From: Propionibacteriales bacterium
GTDB lineage: Bacteria; Actinomycetota; Actinomycetes; Propionibacteriales; Nocardioidaceae
Direction: 5' to 3'
Assembly (NCBI GenBank): GCA_026392415.1
Contig: JAPLCC010000052.1
Coordinates: 44,910-108,909 of the forward strand
DNA length: 64,000 nucleotides
Positions 22,597-30,866 of this stretch are shown here, piece after piece (position 1 is the first letter of the stretch; each line of letters starts with the position of its first letter). Position numbers and translations under genes: made by a program. The notes beneath the pieces are model-generated. The model did not search any database. It saw only the letters and a program-made list of their open reading frames with translations, and was not told the origin of the DNA.

Positions 22597-23088
22597 GTGA
22601 CGGGCTCCCGCGGACGGGCCGTGACCGCTCGCTGCACCTCGTCACCGTCCGCACTGTGGAAGGTGGTCTCGGACGTCCCCGGCGTCGCGATGTGGTCCGA
22701 GGAGATCGAGCGGTCGCTCTGGAGGGCCCGCGCGTCTGCGGACGAGGTCGTCCGTGGCGACCGGTTCGAGTCTCACGTCCGCCTGGGGACGATGGCCTGG
22801 ACGAGCCCGGGGATGGTCACCGGAGCCGTGCCAGGTCGCAGTCTGGAGCTGACCATCGGCGATCCGGGGAACCCGGTCGCCGTGTGGTCGTTCGACCTGA
22901 CGCAAGTCGGCGAAGGCATCGACATCACCTATGCGGTCGATCTCGGCGCCGGGGACTCGATGCTTGCCCCGATGGCTGGAGGCGACGACCAGGTTCTGGA
23001 GGCCCTGGAGCAAGGACGCCTCGATTCACTGGCAGTCGGGATGGCTCGAACGCTCGACCGGATCGTGGAGGTTGCGGAGCGGGGGTAG
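22597..23088 (+). CDS. SRPBCC-fold (polyketide cyclase / START-like) protein
   Basis: The protein has about 163 residues with the START-like pattern 'ALWKVVSDVPGVAMWSEEIERS', a helix-grip fold that often binds small hydrophobic ligands. The central part is beta-rich and ends in a long C-terminal helix ('EQGRLDSLAVGMARTLDRIV'). Ligand and role are unknown. The start is uncertain: the GTG at 22597 or at 22621 is plausible, and the sequence before 22597 does not look like the family. Its last about 63 nt overlap the end of the convergent sigG-like gene. Confidence 0.65.
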   Translation: MTGSRGRAVTARCTSSPSALWKVVSDVPGVAMWSEEIERSLWRARASADEVVRGDRFESHVRLGTMAWTSPGMVTGAVPGRSLELTIGDPGNPVAVWSFDLTQVGEGIDITYAVDLGAGDSMLAPMAGGDDQVLEALEQGRLDSLAVGMARTLDRIVEVAERG

Positions 23089-24069
23089 GACTGGCGGCAG
23101 GCCGAACCAGTTGAAGAGTGACGGCTCGAATCGGTTCAGCTCGCTGATCCTGCTGCCGGTGAACGTGACGGTGATCAGTCCGCTGGCATGCCGTACGCCG
23201 TCGGGCGCGGTGATGTAGGCCCCGAAGGCCGGCTGGCCGTTGGCCCGCGTCGGGACCAGCGAGAACTGCCGCGCCCCGAAGAGCAGCTCGAGGAACTCCC
23301 CGACCGGTTTGCGACCGATGTACTCGAACGGGACTGGCGGCATCGACATGAAGACGTCGTCGGTCAGCAGCGCCACTACCCCGGCCACGTCGGCCGCCTC
23401 GTACGCCGTCACGAACCGAGCCACGAGCTCCTGTTCGGTCATCGTGCCCGGTGCCGGCTGATGGTCGACCAGCGCCGGTCGGGACTTCTCCAGTGTCGCC
23501 CGGGCCCGCTTGAGCGCACTTGTGACCGACTCGTCACTCCGGTCGATCATCTCGGCCACCTCGGCAGCGCGAAAGCCGAGCACGTCTCGCAGGACGAGGA
23601 CGGCCAGCTGCAACGGCGGCAGCACCTGGAGTGCCGCGACGAATGCGAGAGAGATCGACTCGGTCTGCTCGTAGCGAGCCTCGGGCCCAAGCGGCAGGTC
23701 GTACGCTCCCTCGAGCAAGGTCTCGGGGAACGGTTCCAACCACGTGGCCTCACCGAACTGGGTCGGGTCGGGCGGCGCCATCCCGGGCACGGCCCACGCC
23801 GCGGCCGGGCGTCTCTTCGTCGTGCGTAGGGCGTTGAGGCAGCGGTTGGTGGCGATCCGGTAGAGCCAGGTCCGCATCGACGCGCGCTCCTGGAAGCTGC
23901 CGAGTCCCTGCCAGGCGGCGATGAGCGTGTCCTGCAGAGCGTCCTCGGCGTCCTGCAGCGCCCCGAGCATCCGGTAGCAGTGCACCAGCAGCTCGCGGCG
24001 ATGCGGCTCGGTCAGCGCTCGAAACGCCTCCTCGTCGCCTGCCCGCGCCCGGGAGATCACGTCGCTCAT
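23026..24069 (-). CDS. SigG-like ECF sigma factor with C-terminal SnoaL-like domain
   Basis: This 347-residue sigma factor has region 2 in 'ELLVHCYRMLGALQDAEDAL' and 'MRTWLYRIATNRCLNALR' and region 4 in 'LPPLQLAVLVLRDVLGFRA'. The C-terminal third (about 215-347) is a SnoaL/NTF2-like domain ('FVTAYEAADVAGVVALLTDD'). This matches the mycobacterial SigG group. In related fused ECF factors the C-terminal domain modulates activity in place of a separate anti-sigma factor, so that role is inferred here. The ATG at 24069 is conserved in the family; upstream in-frame sequence is not. It diverges from a DHFR-like gene, its likely target. Confidence 0.9.
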   Translation of the reverse strand: MSDVISRARAGDEEAFRALTEPHRRELLVHCYRMLGALQDAEDALQDTLIAAWQGLGSFQERASMRTWLYRIATNRCLNALRTTKRRPAAAWAVPGMAPPDPTQFGEATWLEPFPETLLEGAYDLPLGPEARYEQTESISLAFVAALQVLPPLQLAVLVLRDVLGFRAAEVAEMIDRSDESVTSALKRARATLEKSRPALVDHQPAPGTMTEQELVARFVTAYEAADVAGVVALLTDDVFMSMPPVPFEYIGRKPVGEFLELLFGARQFSLVPTRANGQPAFGAYITAPDGVRHASGLITVTFTGSRISELNRFEPSLFNWFGLPPVLPPLRNLHDPVERSSHPDCQ

Positions 24070-24211
24070 GGGATCACTCTCTCGCTTGTGGTGGTCGATC
24101 TCCTCGTACAGACACCGCGCGAGCCGCGAACTGGGCGGTCCGGGCGCGACCACTTTCCCGACTGGCTGGTGTCTGTCCTGGTACCGAACATTCCGAGAGA
24201 AGGAGAAGGTC

Positions 24212-24787
24212 ATGGGCACCATCCTGGTCAACACCAACATGACGCTGGACGGCGTCGTCGAGAACCCCACCGGCGAGGACGGCCCTGGTGGTGGATGGTT
24301 CAGCGCGATGTCCGCCGCCGACCAGGAGGCATGGGCGAAGTTCGAGTTCGAGGAAGCCCTCGACACCGAAGCGCTCCTGCTCGGCCGGAACACCGACGCC
24401 TGGTTCGGCACGCGCTGGAACGTCCGCGAGGGCGAGTGGGCCGACCGTCTCAACGGTCTCCCCAAGTACGTCGTTTCCTCCACGATCACCGAGACCGTGT
24501 GGGCGAACGGCACGGTGCTGCACGGAGACGTCGCCGAGAATGTCGCGCGGCTCAAGGGAGAGGTCGACGGAAAGATTGTCGTCTTCGGCAGCCGGACCCT
24601 GGTGCAGACGTTGCTCGAGCACCAGTTGGTCGATGAGCTGCGCTTGTTCGTGTTCGGGGCGATGGTCGGGCGCGGGGGTCGGATGCTCGAGGGTGGTGCG
24701 CCGGCGTCGCTGCGCCTGACCCGCACGGAGCGGATCGGGGACGGGTTGCTGTTCGTGGCCTACGACGTCGCAAACAACCGTGCCTGA
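24212..24787 (+). CDS. Dihydrofolate reductase family (RibD C-terminal-like) protein
   Basis: This 191-residue protein has the RibD_C/DHFR fold: 'ILVNTNMTLDGVVENP', 'LLLGRNTDAWF', 'PKYVVSSTITETVW' and 'KIVVFGSRTLVQTLLEHQLVDELRL'. Such proteins bind NADPH, but their substrates are mostly unknown and true folate reduction is unlikely. The ATG at 24212 has a clear AGGAGAAGG ribosome site. It is transcribed divergently from the sigG-like gene, a frequent arrangement for ECF-controlled genes. Confidence 0.88.
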   Translation: MGTILVNTNMTLDGVVENPTGEDGPGGGWFSAMSAADQEAWAKFEFEEALDTEALLLGRNTDAWFGTRWNVREGEWADRLNGLPKYVVSSTITETVWANGTVLHGDVAENVARLKGEVDGKIVVFGSRTLVQTLLEHQLVDELRLFVFGAMVGRGGRMLEGGAPASLRLTRTERIGDGLLFVAYDVANNRA

Positions 24788-24864
24788 GCCGCTTCCAGCC
24801 GTGGGCTGTGGAGAACTCGGGCCGTTTCGGGGTGATTGTCGGCGGTCGGTGATCCAATACTCGT

Positions 24865-26115
24865 ATGGCAATCGGGTGCGTGCAGGACGAGTTGGTGGAG
24901 AAGTCCGCCGGCGACGTCTTGGCGTTCGCCGAGCAGCGCCACCGCGACCGGATCGATGCCGAACGCGACCTCTTGAAAGCCGCCTACCAATGGGCGGTGC
25001 TGCACAACCCGGACGCCCTGCCGCCCTCGGACAGGCGGGGTCGGGAGCGTGCGAAGCCAGCTGGCGGTTCCGGTACGCCGTTGATCACCGAGTACGCCGC
25101 GGCAGCGTTCGGTGCCCGGATCCAGACGAGCCCGTTCGGGGCGAAGAAGTTGATCGCGGACGCGGTCGACATCGCGCTGCGCCTGCCGCGAATCCAGGGC
25201 CTCGTTGACGCCGGGCTGGTCCGTCCCGGTCATGCCCGCCACGTCGCCGAGACCACCCGCGAACTGTCCGAGTCGGAGGCGGCATGGGTCGACGCCGAGG
25301 TCGCGGAGTCCTGCGACGGCCGCCTGGCGTGGTCCCGGTTCGAGGCCCTGGTCGAGGGAAAGGTCGCCGCCGCGGCCCCGGAGCTGGCCAGGTTGAAGGA
25401 ACAAGCCGCAGCCCGTGAGACCTTCGCGCGGATGTCGCGCATCAACAAGCACGGCATGGCCACGTTCACGATCCGTGGCGACGCGGCCACGATAGCGGGC
25501 ATCGATGCCGCGACGACCTTCACCGCGAAAGACCTCAAGGAATCGATGCCAGACGCGACGTCCAACGAACGGCGCGTCGCGGCTGTCGCTTTGCTTGCCA
25601 ACCCGGCTGCACACGTTGACCCGAAGGTCGGCCCGGTCAAGGTCAAGGTGAAGGCCTACCTCCACTTCTACGGCGATTCGGAGATCGCTCGTCTGGAGGG
25701 TCACGGACCCGTCAGCACCGACTGGGTCCGCCACGTCCTAGGGCCGAACGCCAGCTTCCGCATCACCCCGGTGATCGACCTGAACAACCAGACCCCGGTC
25801 GACGCCTACGAAATCCCGTCCCGCCTGCGTGAAGCCGTGCACCTGATCCACCCCGGCGACGTGTTCCCCTTCGCCGCCAACACGGGTCGGCAGATGGACC
25901 TGGACCACGCCATCCCCTACAGCGAGGGCGGACCCACGAGCGTGGGCAACCTCGGCCCCATGACCAGGACCCACCACCGGATCAAGACCCACGCCGGGTG
26001 GGAAGTCCGACAACCCTTCCCCGGGATCGTCATCTGGCGAGATCCCCAAGGGGCCCACTACCTGGTCGACCAGACCGGAACCAGACGCATCACCGGCACC
26101 AAAGGCTCCGGGTAG
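24865..26115 (+). CDS. 13E12/DUF222-type HNH endonuclease-domain protein
   Basis: This 416-residue protein belongs to the actinobacterial 13E12 repeat family. A helical DUF222 region covers most of the length, with 'LVDAGLVRPGHARHVAETTREL' typical of the family. A C-terminal HNH-like nuclease motif follows, 'MDLDHAIPYSEGGPTSVGNL' then 'THHRIKTH'. The family is multicopy, often linked to mobile DNA, and of unknown role. The start is the ATG at 24865; no ribosome site is obvious. Its TAG forms part of the -10 (TAGGGT) proposed for the next gene. Confidence 0.85.
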   Translation: MAIGCVQDELVEKSAGDVLAFAEQRHRDRIDAERDLLKAAYQWAVLHNPDALPPSDRRGRERAKPAGGSGTPLITEYAAAAFGARIQTSPFGAKKLIADAVDIALRLPRIQGLVDAGLVRPGHARHVAETTRELSESEAAWVDAEVAESCDGRLAWSRFEALVEGKVAAAAPELARLKEQAAARETFARMSRINKHGMATFTIRGDAATIAGIDAATTFTAKDLKESMPDATSNERRVAAVALLANPAAHVDPKVGPVKVKVKAYLHFYGDSEIARLEGHGPVSTDWVRHVLGPNASFRITPVIDLNNQTPVDAYEIPSRLREAVHLIHPGDVFPFAANTGRQMDLDHAIPYSEGGPTSVGNLGPMTRTHHRIKTHAGWEVRQPFPGIVIWRDPQGAHYLVDQTGTRRITGTKGSG

Positions 26116-26125
26116 GGTCGCTGCC

Positions 26126-27085
26126 ATGGCGTCCCCGGCGATCGAGATCGAGGTCGAGAGCCGTGTCGTTCGGGTGAGCAACCCCGATCGCGTGTACTTC
26201 CCGGAGATCAACGCGACCAAGCTGGATCTCGTCGAGTACTACCTCGCCGTCGGTGACGGGATCGTCAACGCGCTGCGCGAGCGGCCGTGCATGCTGCACC
26301 GCTTCCCGAAGGGGCTGGCGGGGGAGAAGGTGCACCAGAAGCGGCTCCCGGCAGGTGCGCCGCCCTGGGTGGAGACCGTCGAGCTGTTCTTCCCACGCTG
26401 GAAGCGGACGGCCGACGAGCTGTGCGTGACCGAGCTGGCGTCGGTGATCTGGGCGGTCCAGATGTCGACGGTGGAGTTCCATCCGTGGAACAGCCGCCGC
26501 GGGGCCACCGAGCAGCCCGACGAGTGGCGGATCGATCTCGATCCCGGTCCGGAGTCGTCGTACGACAGCATCCGGAAGGTGGCCCACGTCGCCCGCGAGG
26601 TGCTCGACGAACTCGGCGCCGTGGGCTACCCGAAGACCAGCGGCGGCAAGGGTCTGCACATCTACGTGCGGATCCGCCCGGACCTCGACCACAAGGGCGT
26701 ACGCCGCGCCGCGCTGGCGTTCGCGCGCGAGGTCGAGCGCCGCGCACCCGACCTGGTGACGACGACCTGGTGGACGAAGGACCGCGACCCGGCCGCCGTG
26801 TTCGTCGACTACAACCAGAACGCCCGCGATCACACGATCGCGGCGGCCTACTCGGTGCGCGGACTGCCCGATGCGCGCGTCTCGACGCCGATCAGGTGGG
26901 AGGAGATCGACGACGCCGACCCGCGCGACTTCACGATCCTCACCGTGCCGGGCCGGTTCGCCGAGATCGGCGACCTGCACCACGACATCGACGACCACGT
27001 CTTCGACATCGCGCCGCTGGTCGAATGGGCCGATCGCGACGAGGCCGAAGGCAAGGACGTGCCGGACGAGGAGGAGCCATCATGA
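26126..27085 (+). CDS. Stand-alone LigD-type DNA polymerase/primase domain (NHEJ-related)
   Basis: This 319-residue archaeo-eukaryotic primase-fold polymerase resembles the polymerase domain of LigD. The catalytic aspartates lie in 'RIDLDPG' (Asp137, Asp139). 'KTSGGKGLHIYV' and 'VFVDYNQNARDHTIAAAYS' are the other two signature motifs. No ligase or nuclease domain is attached and no ku gene is in the window. Such proteins act in double-strand-break or gap repair in actinobacteria. TAGGGT at 26113-26118 ends 7 nt before the ATG, suggesting a leaderless transcript. Its stop overlaps kynU (ATGA). Confidence 0.9.
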   Translation: MASPAIEIEVESRVVRVSNPDRVYFPEINATKLDLVEYYLAVGDGIVNALRERPCMLHRFPKGLAGEKVHQKRLPAGAPPWVETVELFFPRWKRTADELCVTELASVIWAVQMSTVEFHPWNSRRGATEQPDEWRIDLDPGPESSYDSIRKVAHVAREVLDELGAVGYPKTSGGKGLHIYVRIRPDLDHKGVRRAALAFAREVERRAPDLVTTTWWTKDRDPAAVFVDYNQNARDHTIAAAYSVRGLPDARVSTPIRWEEIDDADPRDFTILTVPGRFAEIGDLHHDIDDHVFDIAPLVEWADRDEAEGKDVPDEEEPS

Positions 27086-28287
27086 CGCTCGATGCTGCGG
27101 CCCTGGACGCCGCGGACCCGCTCGCTGCTCATCGAGAGGCGTTCGTCGGCACGGCAACCCCGCTGGTCTATCTCGACGGCAACTCCCTTGGCCGGCCGCT
27201 GCACGCGACCGCCGACCGGATCGCCACCTTCGTGACGGAGGAGTGGGGCGGGCGGCTGATCCGCGGCTGGGACGAACGCTGGTTCGAGTTGCCGATCACG
27301 CTCGGTGACCGGCTCGCCGCTGTGGCGCTCGGCGCTGCTGGCGGCCAGACAGCCATCGGCGACTCGACGACGGTGCTGCTCTACAAGCTGGTGCGCGCGG
27401 CGGTGGCGGCCCACCCCGACCGCCACGAGATCGTCGTGGACCGCGACAACTTCCCGACCGACCGTTACATCGTCGACGGTGTCGCCCGCGAGTGCGGGCT
27501 GACCGTGCGGTGGCTCGACGTGGACCCGGACGGCGGAGTCACCCCCGAAGGACTGGCCGCGGTGCTCGGCCCGGAGACCGCGCTGGTCGTGGTCAGCCAC
27601 GTGGCCTACAAGTCCGGTTGGCTCGCCGACATCGAGACCCTCACCGGCCTCGCCCATGAAGCCGGTGCGTGGATCCTGGTCGACCTCTGCCACTCCTCGG
27701 CCGTCGTACCGGTGGAGCTCGACGCCTGGGACGTCGACCTCGCGGTCGGCTGCAGCTACAAGTACCTCAACGGTGGCCCGGGGGCGCCGGCTTTCGGCTA
27801 CGTCGCGCACCGGCACCTCGAGACCAACACGTTCGCCCAGCCGATCCAGGGTTGGATGGGTGCGGCCGCACCGTTCGAGATGGGCCCTGCCTACGCGCCT
27901 GCAACGGGCATCCGCCGTCTCCTGAGCGGCACCCCGCCGATGGTCGGGATGCTCGGGCTGGAGGACATGGTCGACCTGCTCGAGGCGGTCGGCGTCCCGG
28001 CGATCCGCTCCAAGTCCGTCGCCCTGACGGAGTACGCCGCGGCACTCATCGACCGCGACCTCCCCGAGGTCCGGTTCGCGTCGCCCCGGGATCCCGCCGA
28101 ACGCGGTGGTCACGTGACGATCGCGCACCCGGCCATGCGCGCGGTCACAGCCGAGCTGTGGGCGCACGACGTGCTGCCCGACTTCCGGGAGCCGGACGGC
28201 CTGCGCCTGGGCCTGTCTCCGCTGTCGACGTCCTTTGCGGAGGTCGAGGCGGGCATCGCCGCGATTGCGGCGGCGCTCAGGCGCTGA
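27082..28287 (+). CDS. kynU: Kynureninase
   Basis: This PLP enzyme splits kynurenine to anthranilate and alanine, a step of tryptophan breakdown. It has 401 residues. Visible family features are 'LVYLDGNSLGRPL', 'VVDRDNFPTDRYIV', 'WILVDLCHSSAVVP' and the PLP lysine in 'GCSYKYLNGGPG' (Lys227). The ATG overlaps the stop of the polymerase gene. No other kynurenine genes (kynA, kynB) are nearby, so the coupling to a DNA polymerase is unexplained. Confidence 0.93.
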   Translation: MTLDAAALDAADPLAAHREAFVGTATPLVYLDGNSLGRPLHATADRIATFVTEEWGGRLIRGWDERWFELPITLGDRLAAVALGAAGGQTAIGDSTTVLLYKLVRAAVAAHPDRHEIVVDRDNFPTDRYIVDGVARECGLTVRWLDVDPDGGVTPEGLAAVLGPETALVVVSHVAYKSGWLADIETLTGLAHEAGAWILVDLCHSSAVVPVELDAWDVDLAVGCSYKYLNGGPGAPAFGYVAHRHLETNTFAQPIQGWMGAAAPFEMGPAYAPATGIRRLLSGTPPMVGMLGLEDMVDLLEAVGVPAIRSKSVALTEYAAALIDRDLPEVRFASPRDPAERGGHVTIAHPAMRAVTAELWAHDVLPDFREPDGLRLGLSPLSTSFAEVEAGIAAIAAALRR

Positions 28288-28477
28288 GCTGCTCCGACAG
28301 GGCAGCGCGGAGTTCGCGCGCCTGCGCGTGCAGGACGGCGGCGGCAAAACCGTTGCCGCAGGCGTCCTCACGGTCGGCCTTCGCGTCCCAGACATCGGCG
28401 AGGTGGGCGACGGCAGCCAGCGGCTTGGCCGCGGCGTCGGCCTGGGCCCGCTTACGGGCCTCACTGTTCATCATCAT
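28277..28477 (-). CDS. Small hypothetical protein
   Basis: This 66-residue, Ala-rich, probably helical protein ('MMMNSEARKRAQADAAAKPLA') has one cysteine. A good ribosome site (GAGGAGG) is placed before ATGATGATG, so the start is set at 28477 and not at an upstream ATG. Its 3' end overlaps the end of kynU by 11 nt on the opposite strand. I do not recognise a family. Confidence 0.6.
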   Translation of the reverse strand: MMMNSEARKRAQADAAAKPLAAVAHLADVWDAKADREDACGNGFAAAVLHAQARELRAALSEQLSA

Positions 28478-28590
28478 GTGGGCCTCCTCTGGCCGGGCGA
28501 TCATCGTAGGTTCAGGATCGGCCGCTTCGTGGCCGATCGGAGAAGTTCAGATTTCCCGAGGCCCGACCCTCGTCCCTAGACTGACCGCTC

Positions 28591-29259
28591 GTGGGCCACA
28601 TCCAGATCACGCCGTCGATCCTCAACTCCGACTTCGCGAAGCTCGGGGAGGAAGTCGCGCGGATCCCCGGTGCCGACTGGGTGCACGTGGACGTGATGGA
28701 CAACCACTTCGTGCCCAACCTGACCTTCGGTCCGACCATGGTCGAGGCGCTGGCCCGGTCGAGCTCGGTTCCGCTCGATGCGCACCTGATGATCGACGAC
28801 GCCGACCGCAACGCCCTGGCCTACGTCGAGGCCGGCTGCGGCTCGGTGACCTTCCACGTCGAGGCCGCGAAGGCGCCGATTCGTCTGGCCCGCGAGATCC
28901 GCAAGGCTGGTGCCCGCGCGAGCATGGCGCTCAAGCCCGCGACGCCGATCGAGCCCTACGAGGACATGCTCGCCGAGCTCGACATGTTGCTGATCATGAC
29001 CGTGGAGCCCGGCTTCGGCGGTCAGAAGTTCCTCGACATGTGCCTGCCCAAGATCCGCCGTGCCCGCGCGCTCATGGACAAGCACGGTGTCGAGACCTGG
29101 CTGCAGGTCGACGGGGGAGTCTCCCTCGAAACCATTGAGCGATGTGCCGAGGCGGGTGCCGACGTGTTCGTCGCCGGCTCGGCCGTCTACTCCGCCGACG
29201 ACCCGGACAAGATGATCGCCTCGCTGCGCGAGGCGGCCACCGCCGCACAGGCCGGGTAG
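28591..29259 (+). CDS. rpe: Ribulose-phosphate 3-epimerase
   Basis: It interconverts ribulose 5-phosphate and xylulose 5-phosphate in the pentose phosphate pathway. The 222-residue TIM barrel has '[17 protein letters not shown]', the metal-binding '[18 protein letters not shown]', 'LDAHLMI', '[12 protein letters not shown]' and '[12 protein letters not shown]'. The GTG at 28591 gives the expected start. TAGACT at 28577-28582 ends 8 nt before it and may be the -10 of a leaderless or nearly leaderless mRNA. Confidence 0.96.
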   Translation: MGHIQITPSILNSDFAKLGEEVARIPGADWVHVDVMDNHFVPNLTFGPTMVEALARSSSVPLDAHLMIDDADRNALAYVEAGCGSVTFHVEAAKAPIRLAREIRKAGARASMALKPATPIEPYEDMLAELDMLLIMTVEPGFGGQKFLDMCLPKIRRARALMDKHGVETWLQVDGGVSLETIERCAEAGADVFVAGSAVYSADDPDKMIASLREAATAAQAG

Positions 29260-29322
29260 TCGCGCACCTCAGGCGTACTGTCGGTGGGGAAGCCGTTCAG
29301 GCTTCCACTCAAAGGAGCAGTC

Positions 29323-29457
29323 ATGTCCGACAAGTCACCCCGTCAGAACCTGTCCAAGAAAGCGGGCAAGTCTCTGAAGGAGAAGCGCGCGGACAAGCAC
29401 GCGAAGGCCGAAGCCAAGAACGCGTCGTCGATCGTTCCTCCGGGCAAGGGTCGCTGA
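29323..29457 (+). CDS. Small basic protein (44 residues)
   Basis: This very short ORF starts with ATG after an AAAGGAG ribosome site. It encodes a lysine-rich, probably disordered peptide ('MSDKSPRQNLSKKAGKSLKE', ending 'IVPPGKGR'). Similar small Lys-rich proteins of unknown role are annotated in actinobacteria. The good ribosome site and its position alone between two genes support it. It may bind nucleic acid, but that is only suggested by charge. Confidence 0.65.
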   Translation: MSDKSPRQNLSKKAGKSLKEKRADKHAKAEAKNASSIVPPGKGR

Positions 29458-29518
29458 GTCCTCCCGTCTGAACGATGATCGGTCGTGGTGGCGGACACCC
29501 CGCCACTACGATCGTCGC

Positions 29519-29989
29519 GTGGAGAGCACGACTCCGGCGGACGCCGTACCGACCGTCGAGTCCATCCACCTCGCGAAGGCGACCCGCCTGCCCATGCAGC
29601 CGAAGACCACCGTCGAGGTGGAGGCCGGCAAGGGCATCGTCGGCGATCGCTACCACGGCACGAGGCACCGGCACGTCACCGTGCAGAGCCGGGAGTCCCT
29701 CGACGAAGCTGCCCGCGCCCACGGCCGCGACGTGCCCTCGCACCTGACCCGGCGCAACTTCACCATCAGCCACGGCGTGGTCCCGCGTGAGCCCGGCTCC
29801 CGGCTGCGGATCGGCGACGTCCTGCTCGAGGCCGTCCGCGTGGCAGCACCGTGCAAACTGCTCGACGACACGATCGGCCCAGGAGCCCAGGAGGCCCTGC
29901 GCCGCCGGGCGGGCACCGTGTTCCGGGTGCTCGAGGGCGGGACGATCAACGTCGGCGACGCCGTCGAGGAGGTCAGGCTCAGGCCGTGA
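29519..29989 (+). CDS. MOSC domain-containing protein
   Basis: This 156-residue protein has the MOSC fold, related to molybdenum cofactor sulfurase C-termini. The pattern includes 'GIVGDRYHGTRHRHVTVQSRE' (positions spread over 20 residues), 'HLTRRNFTIS' and the conserved cysteine in 'VAAPCKLLDD'. It is probably a sulfur-carrier-type or Moco-binding enzyme of unknown substrate. TACGAT at 29507-29512 ends 6 nt before the GTG, a likely leaderless promoter. Its 3' end overlaps the convergent chsH3 by 11 nt. Confidence 0.88.
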   Translation: MESTTPADAVPTVESIHLAKATRLPMQPKTTVEVEAGKGIVGDRYHGTRHRHVTVQSRESLDEAARAHGRDVPSHLTRRNFTISHGVVPREPGSRLRIGDVLLEAVRVAAPCKLLDDTIGPGAQEALRRRAGTVFRVLEGGTINVGDAVEEVRLRP

Positions 29990-30866
29990 CGACCACGCAG
30001 TCGGCCAGCACGGGGGAGCCGTCACGCTCGCCGCCGTCGATGGCAGCGGTGGCCACGATGGAGTCGCCCTCGCGCCAGCCCGTGACCTTGATCGTCTCGC
30101 CCGGGAACACGACGCCGGCGAACCGGCCCGAGAAACCGCGGACCGCAGCAGCGTCGCCGCCGAGGAGTCCGTCGGTCAGCTCGCGCAGCACGATGCCGTA
30201 GGAACACAGGCCGTGCAGGATCGGTGCCGGGAAGCCTGCCGACTTCGCGAAGTCGGGATCGGCGTGCAGCGGGTTGCGGTCGCCGCACAAGCGGTACAGC
30301 AAGGCTTGCTGAGGCGTCACGGCGTACGACGACACGTGGTCGGGCGCACGGTCGGGCACCACGACGGGCTCGGCCGTGCCCCGGTCGCCGCCCCAGCCGC
30401 CCTCGCCCTTGACGAAGATCGACGAGCGGACTCGCCACAGCTCCTCGCCGGTCCCGTCGGCGCCAGCAGTGGCGACGGCTTCCTGCCAGATCACCGCGGC
30501 CTTGCCCTTGTCCCAGATGTCGGTGAGCGTGGTGCGGATGGTCGCAGTGCCGGAGGTCGGCAGCGGTCCGGACACGGAGATCGACTGGGAACCGTGCACG
30601 ACCTGGGCGAGGTTGATGTCGCAGCCCGGGAGGTCCAGCGGCGGCGGGTCGGTCTCGTGGAAGGTCGGTGCGACGACGCCGAAGGTCGGCAGGACCTGCA
30701 GCGCCGCGTTGTCGAGCGTGGATCGCAACGCGACGGGATTGACGTTGTCGCCCTCGCGGGAACCGGCGCCGATGCCGAGGTGGTAGAGCAGGACGTCGGA
30801 CTCGGTCCACGAGAACGTCCGGGCGCCGAGGTCGGCGCCGATCGCGACGGACGGGTCGATGGGCAT
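29979..30866 (-). CDS. chsH3: MaoC-like enoyl-CoA hydratase of steroid side-chain degradation
   Basis: This 295-residue double hot-dog protein is in the place and orientation of M. tuberculosis Rv3538 (hsd4B/chsH3) next to kstD. Family knowledge assigns hydration of a steroid C24/C26-enoyl-CoA side chain. The C-terminal hot-dog carries the hydratase-2 motif 'YRLCGDRNPLHADPDFAKSA' with the catalytic Asp and His. The N-terminal half has 'HETDPPPLDLPG'. The ATG overlaps the kstD stop (TGATG), so it is the second gene of a kstD operon. Confidence 0.85.
   Translation of the reverse strand: MPIDPSVAIGADLGARTFSWTESDVLLYHLGIGAGSREGDNVNPVALRSTLDNAALQVLPTFGVVAPTFHETDPPPLDLPGCDINLAQVVHGSQSISVSGPLPTSGTATIRTTLTDIWDKGKAAVIWQEAVATAGADGTGEELWRVRSSIFVKGEGGWGGDRGTAEPVVVPDRAPDHVSSYAVTPQQALLYRLCGDRNPLHADPDFAKSAGFPAPILHGLCSYGIVLRELTDGLLGGDAAAVRGFSGRFAGVVFPGETIKVTGWREGDSIVATAAIDGGERDGSPVLADCVVVTA

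Noticed and set aside
24865..26115. DUF222/HNH gene as part of an insertion sequence or intein
   Set aside because: No terminal inverted repeats, target duplications or splice motifs were seen; the gene is a complete free-standing ORF.
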